DNA of 5,190 nt from Acidimicrobiaceae bacterium. GTDB lineage: Bacteria; Actinomycetota; Acidimicrobiia; Acidimicrobiales; RAAP-2. The translations under genes and the position numbers were made by a program. Below, piece after piece: positions 1-4,990 of this stretch. Under the pieces are notes generated by a model. That model worked only from the letters and a program-made list of their open reading frames with translations. It did not search any database and had not been told where the DNA came from. The first letter of the stretch is position 1, and each line of letters starts with the position of its first letter. Where the stretch lies: the NCBI GenBank assembly GCA_003157945.1, contig PMFY01000350.1, positions 369 through 5,558 of the forward strand, given 5' to 3'.

Positions 1-1
1 G

Positions 2-169
2 TGGGGCTACCCGGCGTGCCCGCGGCTGGAGGACAACGCCAAGGTGGTCGAGCTCCTCGGCGCGGAACGGATCGGTGTCGAGGTGAGCGAGGGGTTCCAG
101 CTCCACCCGGAGCAATCGACGACGGCGATCATCTGCCACCACCCGCAGGCCAAGTACTTCGTCGCCTGA
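2..169 (+). CDS. metH: Cobalamin-dependent methionine synthase, C-terminal fragment (activation domain)
   Basis: Only the last 55 codons are present; the gene enters from the left edge and stops with TGA at 167-169. The translation begins WGYPACPR and ends in HHPQAKYFVA, with GAERIGVEVSEGFQLHPEQS between. GYPACP is the AdoMet-binding signature of the MetH reactivation domain, and the HP-x-AKYF ending is typical of the MetH C-terminus. In the family this domain binds S-adenosylmethionine and reductively methylates cob(II)alamin that has become oxidised during turnover, so that MetH can keep transferring methyl groups from methyltetrahydrofolate to homocysteine in the cytoplasm. The residue after GYPACP is Arg, where an acidic residue (Asp or Glu) is usual; I would not read much into this. 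The corrinoid, folate and homocysteine domains lie outside the window. The identification is confident despite the short length. Confidence 0.93.
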   Translation, partial: WGYPACPRLEDNAKVVELLGAERIGVEVSEGFQLHPEQSTTAIICHHPQAKYFVA

Positions 170-180
170 CGGGCCGCGGA

Positions 181-202
181 GGCGCACCTGCCGGTGGGCG
201 CC
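181..202 (+). terminator. Weak imperfect stem-loop just after metH
   Basis: Eleven nucleotides past the metH stop, GGCGC can pair with GCGCC and ACC with GGT, leaving a TGCC loop and a two-base bulge. There is no T tract. It could be part of the metH 3' end, but stems of this size arise easily in sequence this GC-rich. Confidence 0.2.
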
Positions 203-211
203 CGGCACCAG

Positions 212-231
212 GGTGGACATCGGTGGACATC
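212..231. repeat. Perfect 10-bp tandem duplication
   Basis: The decamer GGTGGACATC occurs twice in a row, followed by a further GG. It lies in the gap between metH and the membrane-protein gene. It may be a direct-repeat protein-binding site or a simple slippage duplication; nothing else in the sequence decides between these. Confidence 0.5.
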
Positions 232-257
232 GGCGGTCGCGGCGTCCCGCGTCCGTA

Positions 258-279
258 GGTCGCACCGCATGCGGCGACC
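258..279. other. Intergenic dyad (stem-loop) downstream of metH
   Basis: GGTCGC and GCGACC are exact inverted repeats around a 10-base centre, which itself overlaps the perfect palindrome CCGCATGCGG (265-274). As RNA it can fold as a six-pair stem, or as GGTCG-CCG paired to CGG-CGACC with a two-base bulge. It lies four bases before a second strong stem-loop. It could be the first half of a tandem terminator for metH, or an operator site. Confidence 0.4.
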
Positions 280-282
280 CTG

Positions 283-313
283 CCGGGGGGCAACGGCCAC
301 TGCACCCCCCCGG
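283..313 (+). terminator. Strong GC stem-loop, candidate metH terminator
   Basis: CCGGGGGG at 283-290 is the exact inverted repeat of CCCCCCGG at 306-313, giving eight consecutive G-C pairs around a 15-base loop. It sits about 115 bp after the metH stop and 70 bp before the promoter-like element of the next gene. There is no U tract; intrinsic terminators without one have been proposed for high-GC actinobacteria. It is the best terminator candidate in the window, but function is inferred only from the fold and position. Confidence 0.45.
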
Positions 314-383
314 ATCACCATGTCGTGGGCCGCGGCGCCGGTCTCCGGATCGGCGCGCACCCGTTGTGATGCACCGCGGTCGG

Positions 384-389
384 TAGATT
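384..389 (+). promoter_or_regulatory. -10-like element for a leaderless transcript
   Basis: TAGATT matches the actinobacterial TANNNT -10 pattern and ends exactly 7 nt before the GTG at 397, the spacing at which transcription would begin on the start codon itself. TTGTGA at 364-369 is the only nearby -35-like hexamer, but its 14-nt spacing is short, so I do not claim it. No Shine-Dalgarno sequence precedes the GTG, which fits a leaderless mRNA. Confidence 0.5.
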
Positions 390-396
390 GGGTCAC

Positions 397-1182
397 GTGG
401 ACGCGATCATCGCAGTGGGCAACGGACTCGATGGATCGCTGACCGGAACCGGCCGCCTCGAGGTGATCCTCGTCGGCGTCATCGTCGTGCTGGCCGCCGT
501 CCTCGTGCTGGTCCGGTACCTGCGGAACACGAACCACAAGCGCCGCAAGGGCGCGTCTGCGTACTTCGACAAGAACGCCGCCAACAAGGGATCGGCCGGC
601 CGGGGCACCTCGACCGGGACCGCCACCTACCCGGCCTCCGGATCTTCCGCCCCCCAGACCCTGGCACCGTCGTTCGCTGCTCCGCGCAAGGGAGCCTTCC
701 GTCAGGACGGCAGCCCGACCCAGGGCCGGCCCCCGTCGACGGACGCTGCGCCCCGCACACCGGCGGCACCCGCAGCGACCACCGCACCCGGCCTCCGGAC
801 CCCGGTCAGGTCTCCGGTCCTCGACCCCGTCCCGCCGCTCCGGACGGAGGGGATCGCCATGCCCCCGGACAAGGGGGCGAGCGCCACCCGGCCCACCGCC
901 TCGAACCCCGGCCCCGGCCCGGAAGCAGCCCCCTCATCGGGCGCAACCTCGGCGCCATCACCAGCTCCCGCGCCATCACCAGCTCCTGCGCCATCACCAG
1001 CTCCCGCGCCATCACCTACCTCGGCGCGCACGGCCGTGCCGGCCAACCTGCCGCCGTTGACTCCTCCTCCACCGACCGCCGCCACGTCGATCGACGGCGC
1101 TCCGGCGGATGGTCCCACCCGGACGACGAGCGGTGCCGAGCCCGAGTCAGAGCCGGACGGCGACACGACGGACGACAACTGA
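397..1182 (+). CDS. Single-pass membrane protein with Pro/Ala-rich cytoplasmic tail, function unknown
   Basis: I do not recognise this 261-residue protein. From the GTG at 397 it has a short N-terminus (1-22), one hydrophobic helix at about 23-39 (VILVGVIVVLAAVLVLV), then a strongly basic stretch ending HKRRKG at 47-52. The positive-inside rule therefore predicts N-terminus out and C-terminus in. Residues 53 to 261 are low complexity, rich in Pro, Ala, Ser, Thr and Gly, and probably disordered. They include three exact APSPAP units at 186-203 and end in an acidic patch (EPESEPDGDTTDDN). There is no Cys, no Trp and no catalytic-looking motif. A TTG at 388 would add three residues, but it overlaps the -10-like element and lacks a ribosome binding site, so I prefer GTG 397. 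The gene follows metH on the same strand but is separated from it by stem-loops and its own promoter-like element, so it is probably independent. Third codon positions are strongly G/C, supporting real coding. It could be a membrane-anchored scaffold or cell-envelope protein; that is only a guess. Confidence 0.72.
   Translation: MDAIIAVGNGLDGSLTGTGRLEVILVGVIVVLAAVLVLVRYLRNTNHKRRKGASAYFDKNAANKGSAGRGTSTGTATYPASGSSAPQTLAPSFAAPRKGAFRQDGSPTQGRPPSTDAAPRTPAAPAATTAPGLRTPVRSPVLDPVPPLRTEGIAMPPDKGASATRPTASNPGPGPEAAPSSGATSAPSPAPAPSPAPAPSPAPAPSPTSARTAVPANLPPLTPPPPTAATSIDGAPADGPTRTTSGAEPESEPDGDTTDDN
952..1016 (+). repeat. 18-bp coding tandem repeat, about 3.6 copies
   Basis: The unit GCGCCATCACCAGCTCCC occurs at 952-969, 970-987 (one base different) and 988-1005, followed by 11 bases of a fourth copy. 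Each unit encodes APSPAP. The near-identity at DNA level, including third positions, suggests recent expansion by slippage, so copy number may vary between strains. Confidence 0.9.
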
Positions 1183-1183
1183 C

Positions 1184-1215
1184 CACCCGTCACCCGTCAT
1201 TCGTCACCCTTCACC
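1184..1215. repeat. Degenerate 7-bp tandem repeat between convergent genes
   Basis: CACCCGT, CACCCGT, CATTCGT and CACCCTT follow each other without spacing, then a partial CACC. They begin directly after the stop codon at 1180-1182. No function is evident. Confidence 0.65.
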
Positions 1216-1220
1216 GAAGG
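1208..1220. terminator. Small hairpin between convergent genes
   Basis: CCTTC and GAAGG form a five-pair stem around a three-base loop, overlapping the end of the 7-bp repeats. It lies 26 nt past the + strand stop and 45 nt past the SDR stop on the other strand, so it could serve either transcript. It has no U tract and the stem is short, so the call is weak. Confidence 0.25.
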
Positions 1221-1264
1221 TCCGCGCAGCCGGCCCGCTACGCCGACGTCCGGTCCGGTGACCG

Positions 1265-1990
1265 CTACAGCGCCAGGGTCGCCCCACCGTCGACCACGAC
1301 GGCGGAGCCGTTGACGAAGGCGGCCTGCGCCGAGCACAGGAACGTCACCACGGCACCGAAGTCCGACGGATCGCCCATCGCCCCGGAGCCACCCAACTGC
1401 TTCATGCGGTCGGTGGCGTGCGGGCCCGGGCAGGCCATGTTCAGGGTGATCCCGCTCGACTCGGACGCAAGGTCGTTGGCGGCCGTCTTGATCCACGCCC
1501 ACAGACCGGTGCGGGCCGTGTTGGAGAGTGCCAGTACCGGTGCCGCCTGCGTGACGGTGTACGACGTGATGCAGCAGATCCGGCCCCAGCCCGACGACCG
1601 CATGTGCGGTAACGCTTCTCGCACCAGCCGCACCGAGGTGAGCAGGTTGGCGTTGAGCGCGGCCTCGAGGTCCGCATCGCCGAGGTCCAGGGCGCGTCCG
1701 GGACGCGGCCCGCCGGCGTTGGCGACCAGGATGTCCAACGCACCGAACCGCTCGACCGTTGCCGCGACGAGGCGGGCCGGCTGACCCGGATCCGTCACGT
1801 CCCCGGCGCAGGCGTCGACGGACCCACCGACCGCCGCCACCTCCTGCCGCGTCGCCTCCAGGGTCGCCGGGTCCCGACCCGACAGCATCACCCGGACGCC
1901 TTCGGCGGCCAGTGCCAGTGCCGTGGCCCGGCCCAGTCCCCTCGAGCTGGCGGTGACGAGCGCCACCTTGCCCTCGATGCCCAGATCCAT
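1265..1990 (-). CDS. SDR-family (FabG-like) protein lacking the catalytic Tyr/Lys pair
   Basis: This is a 241-residue protein of the classical short-chain dehydrogenase fold and length. The Rossmann nucleotide motif reads TASSRGLG (13-20), with Ala instead of the usual first Gly of TGxxxGIG. D64-V65 and NAGG (91-94) are the normal adenine-binding and core motifs, N115 matches the tetrad Asn, and the C-terminal VNGSAVVVDGG (226-236) is typical. The catalytic Ser is S143. Thirteen residues on, where Tyr is expected, stands S156, and where the YxxxK Lys is expected stands R160 (LSNTARTG). The protein therefore resembles a known FabG-like SDR subgroup that lacks a perfect cofactor motif and tetrad. 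Classic ketoacyl reductase chemistry is doubtful, and its substrate is unknown. It is the last gene of the minus-strand operon. The ATG follows an excellent Shine-Dalgarno (GGAGG, six-base spacer) that abuts the peptidase stop codon. Confidence 0.93.
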   Translation of the reverse strand: MDLGIEGKVALVTASSRGLGRATALALAAEGVRVMLSGRDPATLEATRQEVAAVGGSVDACAGDVTDPGQPARLVAATVERFGALDILVANAGGPRPGRALDLGDADLEAALNANLLTSVRLVREALPHMRSSGWGRICCITSYTVTQAAPVLALSNTARTGLWAWIKTAANDLASESSGITLNMACPGPHATDRMKQLGGSGAMGDPSDFGAVVTFLCSAQAAFVNGSAVVVDGGATLAL

Positions 1991-1995
1991 GCCGT

Positions 1996-2003
1996 CCCTC
2001 CTC
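1996..2003 (-). promoter_or_regulatory. Strong ribosome binding site of the SDR gene
   Basis: Read on the minus strand, GAGGAGGG lies just before the ATG, with GGAGG six bases from it. Its first two bases are the last two of the peptidase TGA stop. This fixes the SDR start and suggests that ribosomes finishing the peptidase reinitiate on the SDR. Confidence 0.85.
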
Positions 2004-3150
2004 AGTGGTCGACGACGACGAGGCCGTGGTCGACGGTGTTGAGCGGCTCGGGACGACCGTCGGTCCCGATGACCACGATGTCCTCCAGGCGCATGCCGAA
2101 CCGGCCCGGCTGGTAGATGCCCGGCTCGACGGAGAAGGCGTGGCCGGGCACCAACGGCTCGTCGTTCCCCACCACCAGGTACGGGTCCTCATGTTCCTCG
2201 ATCCCGATCCCGTGCCCGGTGCGGTGCACGAAGAGATGTCCGTACCCGGCGTCGCCGATGGCCTCGCGGGCGACGGCATCGACCGACGCCGCCGTCACGC
2301 CGGCCACCGCCGAGCCGACCGCCGCCAGCTGGGCGGCCTGCAGCACGTCGTAGCAGGCCCGCACCTCGGACGGGGGATCGCCGGTCACGACGGTCCGGGT
2401 GATGTCCGAGCAGTAGCCGACGTCACCGTCGAGCGCCAGGGTGCCGCCGAAGTCGCACACCACGGTCTCGTCCCGGCCGATGACCCGGTCCCCCGGCTCG
2501 TGATGGGGACTGGCTGCGTTCGGGCCGCTCCCCACGATGGCGAAGTTCACGGTGCTGTGCCCCTCGGCGACCAGCAGTGCGCCCAGGTCGGCGGACACGG
2601 CGGCCTCCGTCCGGCCGACGAGCGGGATCCCGCCGGCCTGCAGGACGAGCGCCACCCGGTCGGCCGCGGCACCGGCCGCCCGCAGCGCGGCGACCTCGGC
2701 CTCGTCCTTCACCGCCCGGATCGGTGAGGTGACGGTCGACGCCTCGATCCACCGGGCGTCGGGCAGGCGACGCTGGAGAGCGAGCGCCGTGGTGGCCCAG
2801 GCCCGGTCGGACAGCGCGAACCGTCCCGACCGCACGCCGGCCACCTGGTCCACGACGAGGTCGATCGGGTCCACGTCGTCGGTCCACGGCAGCAGGTCCA
2901 CGAGGCCGCCGCTGTCGGGTACCCGGGGCGCCTCGAGGGCGGGCACCACCAGCACCGGGTCTCCGACGAGGGGGAGGACGAGCAGGGTGAGGCGTTCCAG
3001 GGGCATGGCCCGGTACCCGGTCAGCCACGGGAGGTCGGCCCCGTGGGAGAGGAGCAGGGCGTCGACGCCGCCGGCCTCCATGCGCCGCCGCACACGGGCC
3101 AACCGCGACCTCCGGGCCTCGAGGGCCGTCGGACCGAGCGTCTCCGTCAT
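2002..3150 (-). CDS. M24-family metallopeptidase (Xaa-Pro dipeptidase/aminopeptidase type)
   Basis: This 382-residue protein has the two-domain layout of prolidases: an N-terminal creatinase/prolidase domain (about 12-140) and a C-terminal pita-bread catalytic domain (about 148-375). All five metal ligands expected for the family are visible: D233 (VCDFGG), D249 (YCSDITRT), H313 (RTGHGIG), E342 (FSVEPGIY) and E356 (MRLEDIV), with H309 and H320 nearby. The family hydrolyses the bond before proline in dipeptides or peptide N-termini using two divalent metals, in the cytoplasm; no signal peptide is seen here. The distance between the first two ligands is 16 residues against 11 or 12 in the relatives I remember, because of an extra loop. 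The ATG at 3150 is preceded by GGTGA overlapping the stop of the lipoyl gene, four bases away. Dipeptidase and aminopeptidase specificity cannot be told apart from sequence. Confidence 0.93.
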   Translation of the reverse strand: MTETLGPTALEARRSRLARVRRRMEAGGVDALLLSHGADLPWLTGYRAMPLERLTLLVLPLVGDPVLVVPALEAPRVPDSGGLVDLLPWTDDVDPIDLVVDQVAGVRSGRFALSDRAWATTALALQRRLPDARWIEASTVTSPIRAVKDEAEVAALRAAGAAADRVALVLQAGGIPLVGRTEAAVSADLGALLVAEGHSTVNFAIVGSGPNAASPHHEPGDRVIGRDETVVCDFGGTLALDGDVGYCSDITRTVVTGDPPSEVRACYDVLQAAQLAAVGSAVAGVTAASVDAVAREAIGDAGYGHLFVHRTGHGIGIEEHEDPYLVVGNDEPLVPGHAFSVEPGIYQPGRFGMRLEDIVVIGTDGRPEPLNTVDHGLVVVDH

Positions 3151-3154
3151 CGGC

Positions 3155-4984
3155 TCACCGTACCGACATCGTGACGGGCACGGCGACGGGTCCGGTTGCG
3201 GGAGCGGGCACGGCGACGGGTCCGCGTGCGGGAGCGGGCCCGCCCACGGGTCCGGGTGCAGGTCCGGGTGCAGGTGCGGGTGCAGGTGCCGAGGCGGGTC
3301 CGGACGATGCGTCGGCCGCCTCCCGTGCGTGGTAGCTGGAGCGGGTCAGCGGCGACGCCTGGACGTGGGCGAATCCGAGGTCCATGCCGGCCCGGCGCAG
3401 CTCGTCGAACTCCTCCGGGGTCCACCAGCGGGCGACCGGCAGGTGGCCGGCGCTGGGGCGCAGGTACTGGCCCAGGGTGACGATGTCGACCCCAACGGCC
3501 CGCAGGTCGGCCAGGGTGGCGAGCACCTCGTCCTCCCGCTCGCCCATGCCGAGGATGATGCCCGATTTCGTGGTGAGCCCGGCCCCGGCGGACCGGGCGA
3601 GCACCGTCAGGCTGCGGGCGTAACCGGCGGACGGTCGGACCACACGCTGCAGCCGGGCGACCGTCTCGATGTTGTGGTTGAGCACGTCGGGCCGGGCGTC
3701 GAGGACGGTGTGGAGCGAGGCGCGGTCCCCTTTGACGTCGGAGATCAGCACCTCGACGGCGGTGCCCGGACTCGCCTGCCGGATGGCGTCGATGGTCCGG
3801 GCGAACGCCCCGGCGCCCCCGTCGGCGAGATCGTCGCGGGCCACGCAGGTGATCACGGCGTGGGCGAGGCCCATGCGAGCGACGGCCTCGGCCACCCGGG
3901 CCGGCTCACCGGGGTCGAGCGGGAGCGGGTGACGGGTGTCGACCTGACAGAACCCACAGGCCCGCGTGCAGCGGGACCCGTTGATCATGAACGTCGCCGT
4001 GCCGTCGGCCCAGCACTCGTAGATGTTGGGGCAGCCCGCCTCCTGGCACACCGTGACGAGCCCGAGATCGCGCACCGACTGCTGCAGACCGAGGTACCCC
4101 TCGGCCATGGTCGCCTGCACGCGCAGCCACGCCGGCTTGCGGGCGGACAGGGCCACTCCGGCACCCGGGGCGATCCCCGATCGGGCCATCCGCCGCTCGA
4201 GGGCGGTCGGTACCGGGCCCGCCGGCGTCGTCGACCGGTGGTCCGGCGTGGCCGGCGGCCCCGCGTCCCGGGCGCCGTCCGTGACCTCGGACCTGTCGGT
4301 GACCGGACCCCAGGGACGCGCCGCCGCAGCCACCACCGCGTCGACCACTTCGGCCATCGTCGCCGGGAACCCCTCGGCCGCCAACGACGTCATGGGGTGA
4401 TCAGCGATCCCGCACGGCACGATGTGGTCGAACATGGTCAGGTCCGTGGTGACGTTGAGCCCGAAGCCGTGGGTCGTGCGCCCCCGGGCCGTCCGCACGC
4501 CGACGGCCGCGATCTTGCGGGGGCCGTCGGGGCCCGAGCCCGGCACGATCGGATCGATCCACACGCCCGGGTGGTCCGGCTTGCGCCCCACGCGGTCGGC
4601 CGGGACGCCGAGCGCCACCAGGGCATCGATCACCACCTGCTCCACCTGGCGCACGTGCTCCGGACCGTGGTGGGGGCCACGCCCGACGGTGCGGACGGGG
4701 TAGCCGACCAACTGGCCCGGGCCGTGGTACGTCACGTCGCCGCCGCGGTCGACCTCCAGGAGGGTCGCGCCGACCGAGGCCGGCTCGACCAGCACGTGGG
4801 ACGGGTCGGCATGCGAGCCCAGTGTGTACACGGGCGCATGCTCCATCAACAGCAGGTAGTCGTCGTCGGAGCCCACGGCCACGGCACGCTGGAGGTCCCA
4901 TCCCTCCGCGTAGGGGACGCGTCCCAACCAGCGCACACGGAGGCCGCGCCCCTGCGCCCCGGCGGACGTTCGGTCGTCCTGCAC
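3155..4984 (-). CDS. lipB-lipA: Bifunctional octanoyltransferase-lipoyl synthase (LipB-LipA fusion)
   Basis: One uninterrupted 609-codon frame encodes both lipoate-assembly enzymes. Residues about 15-222 are LipB: RGGDVTYHGPGQLVGYP (80-96), the catalytic Lys K157 (RKIAAVGV), HGFGLN (172-177) and the acyl-accepting Cys C191 (VPCGI). LipB moves octanoate from octanoyl-ACP to a lipoyl-domain lysine. A Pro-rich hydrophilic linker of about 40 residues follows (224-262). Residues about 275-556 are LipA: the auxiliary 4Fe-4S cluster cysteines C313, C318 and C324 (CX4CX5C), the radical-SAM cysteines C339, C343 and C346 (CX3CX2C) and the closing RSSYHA (548-553), whose Ser ligates the auxiliary cluster. 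LipA inserts sulfur at C6 and C8. Beyond the normal LipA end comes an extra 53-residue Pro/Ala tail. The gene begins with GTG six bases after the E2 stop, without a clear Shine-Dalgarno; V17 is an alternative GTG start. An internal ATG (M266) could give separate LipA. Confidence 0.95.
   Translation of the reverse strand: MQDDRTSAGAQGRGLRVRWLGRVPYAEGWDLQRAVAVGSDDDYLLLMEHAPVYTLGSHADPSHVLVEPASVGATLLEVDRGGDVTYHGPGQLVGYPVRTVGRGPHHGPEHVRQVEQVVIDALVALGVPADRVGRKPDHPGVWIDPIVPGSGPDGPRKIAAVGVRTARGRTTHGFGLNVTTDLTMFDHIVPCGIADHPMTSLAAEGFPATMAEVVDAVVAAAARPWGPVTDRSEVTDGARDAGPPATPDHRSTTPAGPVPTALERRMARSGIAPGAGVALSARKPAWLRVQATMAEGYLGLQQSVRDLGLVTVCQEAGCPNIYECWADGTATFMINGSRCTRACGFCQVDTRHPLPLDPGEPARVAEAVARMGLAHAVITCVARDDLADGGAGAFARTIDAIRQASPGTAVEVLISDVKGDRASLHTVLDARPDVLNHNIETVARLQRVVRPSAGYARSLTVLARSAGAGLTTKSGIILGMGEREDEVLATLADLRAVGVDIVTLGQYLRPSAGHLPVARWWTPEEFDELRRAGMDLGFAHVQASPLTRSSYHAREAADASSGPASAPAPAPAPGPAPGPVGGPAPARGPVAVPAPATGPVAVPVTMSVR
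3176..3287 (-). repeat. Tandem repeats coding the LipA C-terminal tail
   Basis: Three 30-bp units (3176-3205, 3206-3235, 3236-3265, the last more diverged) encode decapeptides such as GPVAVPAPAT and GPVGGPAPAR. Partly overlapping them are three 12-bp units of CCGGGTGCAGGT type on the + strand (3252-3263, 3264-3275, 3276-3287), encoding Pro-Ala-Pro-Gly and related tetrapeptides. Both unit lengths are multiples of three, so expansion keeps the frame. Confidence 0.85.
4199..4315 (-). other. Interdomain linker of the LipB-LipA fusion
   Basis: Codons 224-262 join the two enzymes. The stretch is hydrophilic and rich in Pro, Asp, Arg, Thr and Gly, with no hydrophobic core pattern. Nearly every codon ends in G or C as in the flanking domains, which argues for genuine translated sequence and not an untranslated gap read through by a sequencing error. 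Boundaries are approximate. Confidence 0.7.
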
Positions 4985-4990
4985 CGGCGG

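Noticed and set aside
388..396. TTG start three codons upstream for the membrane-protein gene
   Set aside because: It overlaps the -10-like hexamer and has no ribosome binding site; GTG 397 fits the promoter spacing.
194..442. Small + strand open frame in the gap after metH
   Set aside because: It runs through the stem-loops and the -10-like element, has no ribosome binding site and its translation resembles no protein family.
1197..2279. Long open frame on the minus strand overlapping both the SDR and the peptidase
   Set aside because: It is an out-of-frame shadow of two well-identified genes. Its translation is Arg/Gly/Pro-rich with no domain, as expected of alternative frames in high-GC DNA.
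2005..2727. 240-codon open frame on the + strand antisense to the peptidase
   Set aside because: It is complementary to a gene with all five M24 ligands. High GC makes long antisense frames common, and the translation has no recognisable motif.
3176..3287. Regular 30-bp repeats suggesting a CRISPR array
   Set aside because: The units are contiguous with no spacers, lie inside the LipA tail frame and are multiples of three.
3196..3480. Arg/Val-rich + strand frame with RVQV repeats
   Set aside because: It is the antisense reading of the tandem repeats in the LipA tail and of LipA itself, with no independent support.
3155..4189. Treating LipA as a separate gene starting at the internal ATG
   Set aside because: The frame is open without interruption from the LipB domain, and the linker has coding-like codon use, so the fusion is the simpler reading. 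The internal start is kept as a finding only.
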